Assembly: GCA_043770215.1 (NCBI GenBank)
Contig: JAYVIQ010000224.1
Span: forward strand, 1-23,248
Length of the DNA: 23,248 nt
Direction: 5' to 3'
Source of the DNA: JAYVIQ01 sp043770215
Lineage (GTDB): Bacteria > Bacteroidota > Bacteroidia > Cytophagales > JAAEPT01
Both the position numbers and the translations under genes were made by a program. Under the pieces are notes generated by a model that did not search any database, had not been told where the DNA came from, and was given only the letters and a program-made list of their open reading frames with translations. Shown in pieces: positions 6,840 through 14,773 of the stretch (position 1 is its first letter; each line of letters opens with the position of its first letter).

Positions 6840-8177
6840 TTATTCAATTTTCAACAAGCTCTCTAGAATACTTTCTTTAAAGTATTTGCCATTATAAGGT
6901 CCAAACCAATTTACATCTCTAACTTCATGAGCATCCCAATAATAATATTTATCTGAAGTTATGTAACCAATATACTCACCATTAAAGCTCGTGATAATAG
7001 GTGTAATACTATTTGCTTTGTTTTCTTTTTCTATTTCTAACATAAGTTCACCAGAAAAATCACATGGTGTGCCAATGAAGCAAACATCATCCATTTTTAG
7101 AAAAGATAGTTTACCAACGCCTTTGCCCAAAATCCACTCAAATATAAAAGGTCTTAGGCGTATATACCTCCCAACCTTTAAATGGGGAGTTCTTAATGGC
7201 AAACTAATTTGATAATACAAAACAGATTGTAATGGCTTGAAACTGTCTTTTACTGGTATGTTGTTTTTAATACAATTTATTAAATTATTGGCATAATTGT
7301 TTTTTATTTCAGTACTAAAGTCTGGAAGCAAAGGCTCATGGCTTGCTACAGCTCCAGCAGAGAAAATAGCAAAATCTATTTCATCTAATTCATTAACCCC
7401 TTTTATAAGAGCACCGGGATAATCAGCAGAAATCATATTAAGTTTACGAGGCAGGCAAGTAGCATGAGCAGCGTATGTAATTAGAGCCATAACTTTTTTG
7501 CTTTCATTTCTTAAAAACAAAATCCTTAAATTAGAGTCTATTCCACCATTTACTTTGTTTAGCCTATTACCAACTAAACCAGATGTGGGGATTGTACGGT
7601 AAGTATAATCTACTTTAGATAACTTAAAAATAGACTCTCTAACGGATTCAATCGTTTGGTTTATCAAAAAGTCAATTACTTTTTGGTCTTTGCCTCCTAA
7701 GGAGAAATAACCACCTATTTTGTCTGCGTATGAACCAATAGCATTGTGGGTATGCGTTGCTGTATAGAAAATACCATCAAAAAATATATGATTTTTTTCT
7801 AGTTCTTTTTCTAGTTCTTTTACAAAAAAAGGATGGACAATTAGTAGATCATAAGCAAGGTAAAGGTAATTTTTCTTCCCTTGTTTAAATACTATTGAAC
7901 GTACAAAAATACTGTCTAAAACTTTCTCATGATAATTATTTTTACCAAAACCAATTACTTTTACAGGGAAATTAGGGGTGATATGAGCTTCTGACCAACC
8001 AGCTTCAACCAAAGCAGAATCAGGCTGTATTTTTTTTATTTCTGAGATTATTTTTTTACTTTCTTTATAGTATTGTTGATTTTTTAAAGGGGTTATGTCT
8101 ACAGTTGTAAAAAGAATTATTGGCAACAAAATGAGTATACATAAAGCATAAAACACGTTTTTTTTCCACTTTGACAT
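6840..8177 (-). CDS. Membrane-anchored neutral/alkaline ceramidase N-terminal domain protein
   Basis: A 445-residue protein with one N-terminal membrane helix (about 8-25), the rest predicted outside the inner membrane. AGWSEAHITP near residue 60 is the family opening (AGxxxxDITP). ATHTHNAIGSY and YAAHATCLP carry the histidines that bind zinc in neutral ceramidases, and SADYPG follows as usual. The expected nucleophile motif (NAGDVSPN in the Pseudomonas enzyme) reads SAGAVASH, so the serine is not in the usual place. The Ig-like C-terminal domain of the roughly 650-residue ceramidases is absent. Bacteroidota make sphingolipids, so a lipid amidase is conceivable, but hydrolysis of another amide or ester is equally possible. 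Divergent from the next gene; no clear promoter. Confidence 0.8.
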   Translation of the reverse strand: MSKWKKNVFYALCILILLPIILFTTVDITPLKNQQYYKESKKIISEIKKIQPDSALVEAGWSEAHITPNFPVKVIGFGKNNYHEKVLDSIFVRSIVFKQGKKNYLYLAYDLLIVHPFFVKELEKELEKNHIFFDGIFYTATHTHNAIGSYADKIGGYFSLGGKDQKVIDFLINQTIESVRESIFKLSKVDYTYRTIPTSGLVGNRLNKVNGGIDSNLRILFLRNESKKVMALITYAAHATCLPRKLNMISADYPGALIKGVNELDEIDFAIFSAGAVASHEPLLPDFSTEIKNNYANNLINCIKNNIPVKDSFKPLQSVLYYQISLPLRTPHLKVGRYIRLRPFIFEWILGKGVGKLSFLKMDDVCFIGTPCDFSGELMLEIEKENKANSITPIITSFNGEYIGYITSDKYYYWDAHEVRDVNWFGPYNGKYFKESILESLLKIE

Positions 8178-8386
8178 AATCTTCTTTTACTGCTTATTAA
8201 TTTTTATAAAATATATCATTTCTTTAATTCTAAAAAAAGTGAAAACAATTTAATATTTTGCTTTAGTGTTGAATAAAATAATTTTTAAGTTATACTATTT
8301 GAAAACCTATTATTTCTTTAAATAAAACCTTAAATTGCATATTGATACTGTTTTTTTGGTTTTGTAGAAAAAGAAAATATACTAAT

Positions 8387-9277
8387 TTGGAGAAGAATAA
8401 AACAAAATTCAATTTTAAAAAAACTAGTCTTTTTATTCTAAAAGTTGTTGTTGCGGCTTTAATTATGTTTTTTATTTATAGTAAAATAGATATGAAAGTA
8501 GCCAAAGAAGTCTTGGGTAAACTTTCTTGGATGAGTTTAGTTTTTGGATCACTACTTTTTGTTGTAAGTGTTTTTTGTTCTGCTATTAGACTTACATATT
8601 TAATTAGAGATATAGGTATAAACATATCATTTAAATCTAATGCTAAGTTGTATTTGTTGGGCATGTTTTATAATATTTTTATTCCAGGCGGGGTAGGAGG
8701 AGATGCCTACAAAATATTTTATTTAAATAAAAAATATGGTTTGAAAACAAAAGAGAGTTTTTGGCCTTTTTTAGTGGACAGAGGTAGTGGATTATTTTCA
8801 CTTTTGGTACTTATTTTGTTATGTGGGTTCTTTTTCAAATTACCAAATGTAGATCACCAAAGTGAATGGCTTTTAGGGGGTATATTTTTTGGGTTTCTAA
8901 GTGTTTTTCTAATTATTGGTTTCATTAGAAAAGTGCATTTAAAGACTTTTTTCATTACATTACCCCTAGGATTTTTAACTCATATACTACAAGCTGGAAT
9001 GGTGTATTTATTTATTCATGAAATTGGTGTAACGCATCATTCAATAGAATACTTTTTCTTATTTTTTGTTTCTTCTATAGCATCTATAATTCCTATTACT
9101 CCTGGTGGTATGGGACTGCGCGAAGCTACCTATCAGTTTGGAGCTAAATATTTAGAAATCAATCCCAGCATAGGAGCGTTTGTAGCAACTTTATTTTTTG
9201 TAATTACTTTAGTGATATCATTTACAGGTGTATTTTATCATTTTAAAGGGGTTGATAACATAAAGCAAGAGGATTAA
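8387..9277 (+). CDS. Lysylphosphatidylglycerol-synthase-type integral membrane protein (UPF0104)
   Basis: About 296 residues with seven or eight membrane helices. Family markers are the first helix followed by SKIDMKVAKEVL, AIRLTYLI, LGMFYNIFIPGGVGGDAYKI, FLVDRGSGL, and the near-terminal IIPITPGGMGLREATYQF. This is the membrane domain family PF03706, related to the MprF flippase part and to AglD. No lysyl-transferase domain is attached, so aminoacylation is not expected; lipid-linked transport or glycosyl transfer is a guess. There is no ATG before residue M27 (8465). I favour the TTG at 8387, giving MEKNKTKFNF before helix 1 as in relatives; a TTG at 8342 would add 15 residues. The cupin gene follows in the same frame after a single stop. 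Confidence 0.8.
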   Translation: MEKNKTKFNFKKTSLFILKVVVAALIMFFIYSKIDMKVAKEVLGKLSWMSLVFGSLLFVVSVFCSAIRLTYLIRDIGINISFKSNAKLYLLGMFYNIFIPGGVGGDAYKIFYLNKKYGLKTKESFWPFLVDRGSGLFSLLVLILLCGFFFKLPNVDHQSEWLLGGIFFGFLSVFLIIGFIRKVHLKTFFITLPLGFLTHILQAGMVYLFIHEIGVTHHSIEYFFLFFVSSIASIIPITPGGMGLREATYQFGAKYLEINPSIGAFVATLFFVITLVISFTGVFYHFKGVDNIKQED

Positions 9278-9292
9278 AACAAGGGTTTCAAT

Positions 9293-9685
9293 TTGACGGA
9301 TTATTTTATAATTTCTTGCATATCACTAGATAAAAATTTAGTGTCTGTTTTTTCAGAAAAAAACTTTTCTCAAGTAGATAGGGCGGGCATGTTATTGAGT
9401 GATCAAATAGTAACTAAAAATATTCGTTTCAGAAAAAGTAATGTTGGATACGTGACCGATTGGCATGTTTCTTCAGATCCAACGCTTATTGTTGTTCAAT
9501 CAGGTGTTTTAAGAATAACTTTACAAAATGGTGAATACAAAGATTTTGCACAAGGAGATATGTTTATAGCATCAGATGCATTGCCATTTGGTGTAGAATT
9601 TGAATCTAAAAAGCATGGACACAAGGCAGAAGTTTTAGGGACTAATTCTTTTTCAGCAATTCACATAAAATTAGAACAGCTATAG
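9293..9685 (+). CDS. Small cupin-domain protein
   Basis: Up to 130 residues from a TTG at 9293. The next in-frame ATG (9392) is just before the cupin core, so the TTG or another non-ATG codon is probably used. The core reads TDWHVSSDPTLIVVQSGVLRITL, then YKDFAQGDMFIASDALPFGV, the two conserved cupin boxes with a single clear metal-type His in the first. KKHGHKAEVLG and AIHIKLEQ end the barrel. Enzyme or binding function cannot be predicted. It begins 15 bases after the membrane-protein stop in the same reading frame, so the two are surely cotranscribed. It converges with the DUF985 gene. Confidence 0.7.
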   Translation: MTDYFIISCISLDKNLVSVFSEKNFSQVDRAGMLLSDQIVTKNIRFRKSNVGYVTDWHVSSDPTLIVVQSGVLRITLQNGEYKDFAQGDMFIASDALPFGVEFESKKHGHKAEVLGTNSFSAIHIKLEQL

Positions 9686-9698
9686 TCTTATCTTAGAT

Positions 9699-10214
9699 TT
9701 AAAAAGGATAACCAGATTGCCAATCGTTTTTATGTCTAGTAAAAAGAGTTATCACATCTTGATAATCTGGGAATTGTGTAATTAATTTGTCTCTTTCTCC
9801 TAATTCAAAATCTTTAAAATCAAATCCTGGGTACACTGTGCAGCCTACAAATGAATATTGACCTCTACTTCTAGAGCAAAACCAGTTCCCTGCACTTACG
9901 GTGTATTGAGGCAGATCTCCATTTGCAATATCATTTCCTATAAGGGTTAGCTTTAACTCTCCATAAGAATCTATTTCTATTAACTCTAGAGAGTCACCAT
10001 CATAAAAATGCCAAGTTTCATCAGATTTTATTCTATGCATTGCAGAAAAATCATTCTCTTCTAATAAGTAATAAATTCCTGTAGCAATATTTCTTTCGCC
10101 ATTAAATCCGTTAAATGTTGCTTTAGTTTCTGATCGGTAGATTTCTTTGAAGTATCCGCCTTCTGGATGTTTTTCTAATGCCAAAAATTTTATAATGGTA
10201 GATGCTTCTTGCAT
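9699..10214 (-). CDS. Cupin superfamily protein, DUF985 (cupin_5)
   Basis: A 171-residue protein. LALEKHPEGGYFKEIYRS is the DUF985 opening, followed by GIYYLLEENDFSAMHRIKSDETWHFYDGD, the metal-binding cupin motif with two histidines and an acidic residue, and AGNWFCSRSRGQYSFVGCTVYPGFDF, the second cupin box, with DFEL near the end. Full family length. Relatives are annotated only as cupins; some resemble sugar epimerases or lyases, but no reaction is established. The start codon lies directly after the stop of the VF530 gene, so the two form an operon on this strand. Confidence 0.88.
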   Translation of the reverse strand: MQEASTIIKFLALEKHPEGGYFKEIYRSETKATFNGFNGERNIATGIYYLLEENDFSAMHRIKSDETWHFYDGDSLELIEIDSYGELKLTLIGNDIANGDLPQYTVSAGNWFCSRSRGQYSFVGCTVYPGFDFKDFELGERDKLITQFPDYQDVITLFTRHKNDWQSGYPF

Positions 10215-10215
10215 T

Positions 10216-10440
10216 TTATATAGATTGTAAGTAAAGTTTTTCTACTTTTTCTCTAGCCCAAGGGGTTTTTCTTAAAAAAACTAAGCTAGACTTTATGGTT
10301 GGATCATGTGTAAAGCAGCGAATATTTATTCTTTGACTTAGTTCTTCCCAACCGTATTGCTCTTCTAAATGCAAAAGTATATCCGCTAGTTTTACTCCGT
10401 GCAAAGGATTGTTTGGCTGCTTAGTATCTGTTATTTCCAT
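10216..10440 (-). CDS. VF530 family protein (DUF2132)
   Basis: A compact protein of 74 residues (81 if the upstream ATG at 10461 is used). NPLHGVKLADILLHLEEQYG, WEELSQRINIRCF, DPTIKSSLVFLRKTPWAREK and VEKLYL match the VF530 family almost end to end. The family is named after a Vibrio fischeri protein and has been suggested to bind DNA, with weak direct evidence. I choose the ATG at 10440 because a TACTTTTG -7 element overlaps the longer start and because homologues begin close to NPLHG. It is followed immediately by the DUF985 cupin gene. Confidence 0.85.
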   Translation of the reverse strand: MEITDTKQPNNPLHGVKLADILLHLEEQYGWEELSQRINIRCFTHDPTIKSSLVFLRKTPWAREKVEKLYLQSI

Positions 10441-10448
10441 GAGTAGTA

Positions 10449-10456
10449 CAAAAGTA
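10449..10456 (-). promoter_or_regulatory. -7 element for the VF530-DUF985 operon
   Basis: On the minus strand TACTTTTG fits TAnnTTTG and ends 8 bases before the ATG at 10440. A transcript from it would be nearly leaderless. It lies inside the longer possible coding region, which argues for the shorter start. No TTG -33 element is evident. Confidence 0.35.
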
Positions 10457-10609
10457 GTCATAATGTGATTGCCTTACTAAAACTAAAGCAAAATTGATTT
10501 TTGCAATAGTTGAAACATGTTATCTGCAACCAAACTACTAGGTTATTACTCACAATTTGCTTTAAATGTACTTTTTTAGCAAAGAGAACCCTATGTAATT
10601 CGTTTTTGT

Positions 10610-11176
10610 TTATTCCAAATCTTCTAGAGCCTCTAAGATTTCTGCCAACTCATCAAAATTTTTATACCCTGGTCTTATTTCATCGCTTCCTTTAAGATGC
10701 AAGCCAGCGAATTTGCTTTGGTTTACTAAATGTTGTAAACTTTCTAGGCTTACATTCTTTCCTATAAGTAATTTGGTATCTATTTTAGGTGTTAGTGTAT
10801 TTTCATCAAAACCATCTTCTATTACTAAAAAACTTATTTTATTAGGGATGTCTAAAACGTTTTCTGAGGCTGTAAAAATCACTTCTATGCCATTATTTAT
10901 TAGGTAAGTAGCCTGTTCAGAGGTGTTGGTTTGTACATAGTCAAAGTTTAATTCTTTATGTAAATGTAGAATTTCTTCATTAGTGGCACCAACAAACTCA
11001 CCAACAAATTTTGGACCTTCTAGCCAGTGAGTTATTGCTATATAATCTTCTTTAGTGAGTGATTTTCTAGCTGGGTGTTTCATTACAAATCCTAACAATT
11101 GTACACCCATACCCGCACAATAGCGTGCATCACTAAGATTATTTATCTCGCCAACTTTCACAAATACATGAGCCAT
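10610..11176 (-). CDS. TrpF-like TIM-barrel protein (phosphoribosylanthranilate isomerase homologue)
   Basis: A 188-residue protein. The opening VFVKVGEINNLSDARYCAGMGVQLLGF follows TrpF (KICG...d...a...Gad..GFVF), and the C-terminal LHLKGSDEIRPGYKNFDELA resembles the TrpF phosphate-binding end (SSGVE..PGxKD). However, the KICG motif reads KVGE: the catalytic general-base cysteine is absent, and no clear general-acid aspartate or GGTG loop is visible in the expected places. Similar proteins occur in Cytophagales and are annotated phosphoribosylanthranilate isomerase. I doubt that it makes tryptophan: no other trp gene is near and key residues are missing. It is a single gene, divergent from the protease operon. 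Confidence 0.7.
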   Translation of the reverse strand: MAHVFVKVGEINNLSDARYCAGMGVQLLGFVMKHPARKSLTKEDYIAITHWLEGPKFVGEFVGATNEEILHLHKELNFDYVQTNTSEQATYLINNGIEVIFTASENVLDIPNKISFLVIEDGFDENTLTPKIDTKLLIGKNVSLESLQHLVNQSKFAGLHLKGSDEIRPGYKNFDELAEILEALEDLE

Positions 11177-11258
11177 ATGTTATAAGATTTAACTTCTTGC
11201 GTTTAATTTACGCACCACAAATTACGGCTTTTATTTAACTTTATGTATATTTAGCCTT

Positions 11259-12014
11259 ATGTTACTTAGGAAATCGATTTTAAAATTTGAAGCACTTGTT
11301 TTGAAATTTACTTATTACCCATTAACAAAAGAATCTAGTATTTTAGGTAGGTCTTTGTTCGCTGGTGTTGTATTTATGTCTTCAATTTTACTTTTTTCTT
11401 CTTGTGTTAGCGATAAAGTAGAACCAGATAAATTATATGGAGGTATTGATTATTTTCCTTTTTATAAATCGGATACAATCAACTACAAAGTGATTGAAAT
11501 AAATTTTACGGTATCTAAAAGTGATACAAACACTTATTTTGTTAGAGAAAAAATGATTGACCTCATAGAAAAAGACAATAACAAAACAGCCATTATTGCC
11601 CAATCTTATTCTAAAACTTTAGAAGAAACTTTTAAAACCACAAAATTGTATTCTATACTTTTAAATAATAAAGAATTAGTATATAAAATAGATGATAAGA
11701 GCTACCTATATAGTCCCTTACCTGTAGAAAAAGGAATTTCATTTGACCAAAATCTATATAATTCTGAAGCTCCAAAGCTGGCAAGTATAGATAATTTGGC
11801 GTCTAATGTTATGGTAAATGACTTTGATTCTAAGTTGGTGTTTAATAATGCTTTGCAGATAGTATTCGAAAAGAAAATAAATGCCATAGAAGATATATAC
11901 AAACACATGATTTACCAATCTAAAAAAGGCTTAGTATTTGAGTTAAATCAGTCCATAAATAGGCAACCAAATCAATTACCAATAGGCTATAAGATTATCA
12001 AAATCAGACTCTAA
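11259..12014 (+). CDS. Predicted lipoprotein, first gene of the protease run
   Basis: A 251-residue protein I do not recognise. A hydrophobic stretch (SLFAGVVFMSSILLFSS) ends in a lipobox-like LFSSC with Cys49, followed by an acidic linker and a mostly beta-predicted domain. With the ATG at 11259 the segment before the hydrophobic core is unusually long, about 30 residues, and contains KFTYYPLTKESS. The only later ATG (11376) leaves just nine residues before the Cys, too short for a signal, so the long form or an unseen non-ATG start must be used. It ends one base before the protease start codon (TAA-G-ATG), so the two are translationally close and probably functionally linked, perhaps as an outer-membrane partner. 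Confidence 0.75.
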   Translation: MLLRKSILKFEALVLKFTYYPLTKESSILGRSLFAGVVFMSSILLFSSCVSDKVEPDKLYGGIDYFPFYKSDTINYKVIEINFTVSKSDTNTYFVREKMIDLIEKDNNKTAIIAQSYSKTLEETFKTTKLYSILLNNKELVYKIDDKSYLYSPLPVEKGISFDQNLYNSEAPKLASIDNLASNVMVNDFDSKLVFNNALQIVFEKKINAIEDIYKHMIYQSKKGLVFELNQSINRQPNQLPIGYKIIKIRL

Positions 12015-12015
12015 G

Positions 12016-13473
12016 ATGAAAAAAAATATCCAACTTATTTTTTTTCTTTTATTTTTGTGGTCTAGCGGTTGGTCTCAGAAGTATTTTATAGAATTTAAAG
12101 ATAAGGATCTTTTTGATGTTAATATTTGTCAAAAACAATTGTCAGAGAAGTCAATATCTCGTAGAGCAAATCAAAATATTTTATTGGCACAAACAGATAT
12201 GCCTGTTAAAAAAGCATATTTAGACAGTTTGCAAAGCTTGGGAATTCAAGTAAAGTATGTTTCTAAATGGTTGAATGGAGTTTTAATAGAGTTGACAAAT
12301 GTAGGCCTTATAAATACACTAAAAGCCAAATCATATGTTAGTAATCTTCATAATCTAGAAAACAACACGTATGGCGGAACACTAAAAATAGTAAATACAG
12401 ATTTTGGTGCTAATTTGAGTAATGCAAATTTTTTTAATGTAGAATTGTTTCATAATCAAGGAGTTTTTGGAGATAAAAAGTTGTTAGCGGTTTTTGATGG
12501 GGGGTTTTTAGGAGTAAATACCTCAACACCATTTAAGGATTTATCAATAGCAGATGCGTATAGTTTTAAATACAATTCTAAAGATGTATATGAAGATTTC
12601 ACTCATGGGACAAACGTTTTATCTATTGTTTCGGCAAATGAACCAGGTAAGTATGTGGGTTTTGCACCCAAAGCCTCGGTGGCATTGTATGTAACTGAAG
12701 ATGAATCTACAGAAAAAGTGTATGAAGAATATTATTGGCTTTTTGCTGCAGAAAGGGCAGATAGTTTGGGTGTAGATGTAATAAATTCTTCTTTGGGGTA
12801 TTATGATTTTGTACAACCTAGCCAAAATCATGTTTTTAGTGAATTAGATGGAAATACATCTGTTATTTCTAAAGCGGCAAATTTAGCTTCTGAAAAAGGT
12901 ATTTTGGTAGTCTCAAGTGCAGGGAATTCTAATTTGAGTTCTTTTTGGCCTTACATTAACTTTCCCAGCGATGCACCATTAGTATTGACCGTGGGTGCTA
13001 TAGAGGAAAATGGGCAGGTTTCTGATTTTAGTTCTAGAGGACCTATAAACAATACTTATTTTAAACCAGAACTTGTAGCTCCTGGAAGAAATGTGTCTGT
13101 TTTAAATCAACTAGGGAATAAAATCATCTCTTCTGGCACTTCATTTTCTGCCCCAATGATCTCTGGATTAGCATTGTTGTTTTGGTGTAAGAATCCTAAT
13201 CTTACTGCCCAAGAAGTAAAGAAAACGCTGATAGATAATTCTACCAATGCCCTGAACCCAACAAATGAATTAGGGTACGGGTATCCGTCTATTAAAAAAA
13301 TGCTGGGAATTGAAAATAGCCTACAAGAAAAAAAAATTATATTTGTAGAATATTTAGATATATTGGGGCGGTATATAGGCAATAACCCAATAAGGACAGG
13401 TGTATATCTAAGAAAAGTTTGGTATCAAGATTATACTTTTATTATAGAAAAGACATTTATAGAATCATGGTAA
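12016..13473 (+). CDS. Secreted subtilisin-like serine protease (S8 family)
   Basis: A 485-residue protein. The signal peptide covers about residues 1-20 (IQLIFFLLFLWSSGWSQ). Residues 21-130 look like a propeptide, including SRRANQ, typical of Bacteroidota S8 proteases. The catalytic triad is intact: Asp161 in AVFDGG, His197 in FTHGT and Ser376 in SSGTSFSAPM, with the oxyanion Asn304 in SSAGNS. FSSRGP and PELVAPG are further S8 marks. The last 45 residues (VEYLDILGRYIG, RTGVYLRKV, YTFIIEK) look like a shortened type IX secretion C-terminal domain of type A, whose usual form is DxxGRxV...GxYxxxV...xxxKxxx. It overlaps the next gene by seven bases. Likely exported through the type IX system or kept in the periplasm. 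Confidence 0.92.
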   Translation: MKKNIQLIFFLLFLWSSGWSQKYFIEFKDKDLFDVNICQKQLSEKSISRRANQNILLAQTDMPVKKAYLDSLQSLGIQVKYVSKWLNGVLIELTNVGLINTLKAKSYVSNLHNLENNTYGGTLKIVNTDFGANLSNANFFNVELFHNQGVFGDKKLLAVFDGGFLGVNTSTPFKDLSIADAYSFKYNSKDVYEDFTHGTNVLSIVSANEPGKYVGFAPKASVALYVTEDESTEKVYEEYYWLFAAERADSLGVDVINSSLGYYDFVQPSQNHVFSELDGNTSVISKAANLASEKGILVVSSAGNSNLSSFWPYINFPSDAPLVLTVGAIEENGQVSDFSSRGPINNTYFKPELVAPGRNVSVLNQLGNKIISSGTSFSAPMISGLALLFWCKNPNLTAQEVKKTLIDNSTNALNPTNELGYGYPSIKKMLGIENSLQEKKIIFVEYLDILGRYIGNNPIRTGVYLRKVWYQDYTFIIEKTFIESW

Positions 13474-14201
13474 ATAAAACAGGGATCTTGCTATTTTGTA
13501 TTTTGGCCATAAATACTGTGTTTATTGGTCAGAAAAAAAACTTCATTTCTGAAAATATGCTGTCTATAGAAACAGGATATAAGGAAAGCGATGCAAAAAA
13601 AATGCTTAACCATGTACACAAAATATATCAGTTAGATACCATTTTACCTGATAATGCGGCTTTTTTTTTAGGCTATATTTTGTACAAAAGTAATAAGCTT
13701 ATAGAAAGCAAAGCAGCATTGTTGCGCTATGTACAATTAACCAAAGAAATTGGTATTTATTTTGATTCTACGCAACACATTATAAATAAAATAGACGAAT
13801 CACTGTTGCAGTACGATACCAATTATTGCGACATTTGTAAAACTTTAGGTCCTTTATCAGAAAAAGAAGTATGCAAAATTTGTTACGGAATCGGAAAGAG
13901 AGAGCAACCCTGCAATGCCTGTAATGCCACAGGAATAGAAATTTGCCCAAGATGCTTGGGGGTAGGGTATGAGCATTATCAAGATAGCTTTCAAAACAAT
14001 TATTACCCATGTAGAGTATGCAATAAGTCTGGCACAATAACATGCTCTAATTGCAATGGAACTACCAAAGAAGTAAATGTATGCAAACCTTGTGCTGGCC
14101 AAGGTCAAGTACCAAAATTACGAGATTGCACCCATAGAGATTTGATAAACGCAGTAATTACACCACAAAAACAATCCAATAAATCAAGTTTTTATAGATG
14201 A
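13467..14201 (+). CDS. Secreted cysteine-rich protein with DnaJ-type zinc fingers
   Basis: A 244-residue protein from the ATG at 13467, which overlaps the protease stop (ATGGTAA). An upstream GTG at 13419 is less likely. Residues 1-22 form a signal peptide (GILLFCILAINTVFIG). Residues 25-110 are a helical region that resembles a TPR-like segment. The C-terminal half holds seven CxxC pairs of the DnaJ CxxCxGxG kind: CDICKTLG, CKICYGIG, CNACNATG, CPRCLGVG, CRVCNKSG, CSNCNGT and CKPCAGQG. There is no J domain. DnaJ-type fingers bind zinc and fold clients; here they are predicted outside the cytoplasm, directly behind a secreted protease, so assistance in protease folding or redox handling is possible but unproven. 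It overlaps the tsaC-like start by ATGA. Confidence 0.8.
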   Translation: MVNKTGILLFCILAINTVFIGQKKNFISENMLSIETGYKESDAKKMLNHVHKIYQLDTILPDNAAFFLGYILYKSNKLIESKAALLRYVQLTKEIGIYFDSTQHIINKIDESLLQYDTNYCDICKTLGPLSEKEVCKICYGIGKREQPCNACNATGIEICPRCLGVGYEHYQDSFQNNYYPCRVCNKSGTITCSNCNGTTKEVNVCKPCAGQGQVPKLRDCTHRDLINAVITPQKQSNKSSFYR

Positions 14202-14755
14202 CAACTCAATTCATAGAAGCCCTAGAAGTTTTAAAAAATGGTGGGGTAATAACACATTTGACAGATACAATATGGGGTTTAGCTTGTGACCCCACACAAG
14301 ACGCAGCTGTAGAACGTATACACAATATTAAACAAAGACCTTCTGGAAAATCATTTATTGTACTTATTTCAGATCCAAACCAACTGTACAATTATGTTGA
14401 AAAAATTCCTGAAATAGCTTGGGATATTATAGAATTTGCAGAGGAACCCTTGACAGTTGTATACCCCAAAGGAAAAGGAGTTTCAGCTAAAGTTTTAGCA
14501 GATGATGGAAGCATAGCCATAAGATTAGTAAAAAAAGGAGGCTGTTTTGAATTATTAAAAAAACTTAAAAACGGGTTAGTTTCTACTTCAGCAAACCTTA
14601 GTGGATCTCCTAGTCCATTGAATTTTAAAGATATAGATCCAAATGTATTAGATAAATTGGATTTTGTTTTGCCTTCTAATGATTCTACCAACCAAAAACC
14701 AAGTAAAATTATAAAACTAGAGATAGATGGTGGTTTTAAAGTAATAAGAAATTAA
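14198..14755 (+). CDS. tsaC: L-threonylcarbamoyladenylate synthase (TsaC/YrdC domain)
   Basis: A 185-residue YrdC-domain protein without the extra Sua5 domain. It makes threonylcarbamoyl-AMP from threonine, bicarbonate and ATP for the t6A37 modification of ANN-decoding tRNAs. Visible motifs are HLTDTIWGLACD (usually PT(E/D)TVYGLG; the Pro is Leu here), IKQRPSGKSFIVLISD (substrate and ATP contacts), PLTVVYPKGKG, SIAIRLV, and VSTSANLSGSPSP with its conserved SxANxSG. The stop is normal. Its ATG overlaps the preceding stop codon (ATGA), showing translational coupling with the secreted zinc-finger gene, although the roles look unrelated. Some Bacteroidota carry a second YrdC-like paralogue, so this may not be the only copy. 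Confidence 0.88.
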   Translation: MTTQFIEALEVLKNGGVITHLTDTIWGLACDPTQDAAVERIHNIKQRPSGKSFIVLISDPNQLYNYVEKIPEIAWDIIEFAEEPLTVVYPKGKGVSAKVLADDGSIAIRLVKKGGCFELLKKLKNGLVSTSANLSGSPSPLNFKDIDPNVLDKLDFVLPSNDSTNQKPSKIIKLEIDGGFKVIRN

Positions 14756-14773
14756 TTTTGGAGAAAAATCACT

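Noticed and set aside
8342..9685. A single fused membrane-cupin gene broken by a nonsense mutation
   Set aside because: Both parts have complete domain ends and the linker after the stop is not conserved-looking; two adjacent genes is the simpler reading.
13780..14108. Two overlapping minus-strand frames within the zinc-finger gene
   Set aside because: They are shadows of the Cys-rich coding repeats; the plus-strand frame shows clear motifs and these show none.
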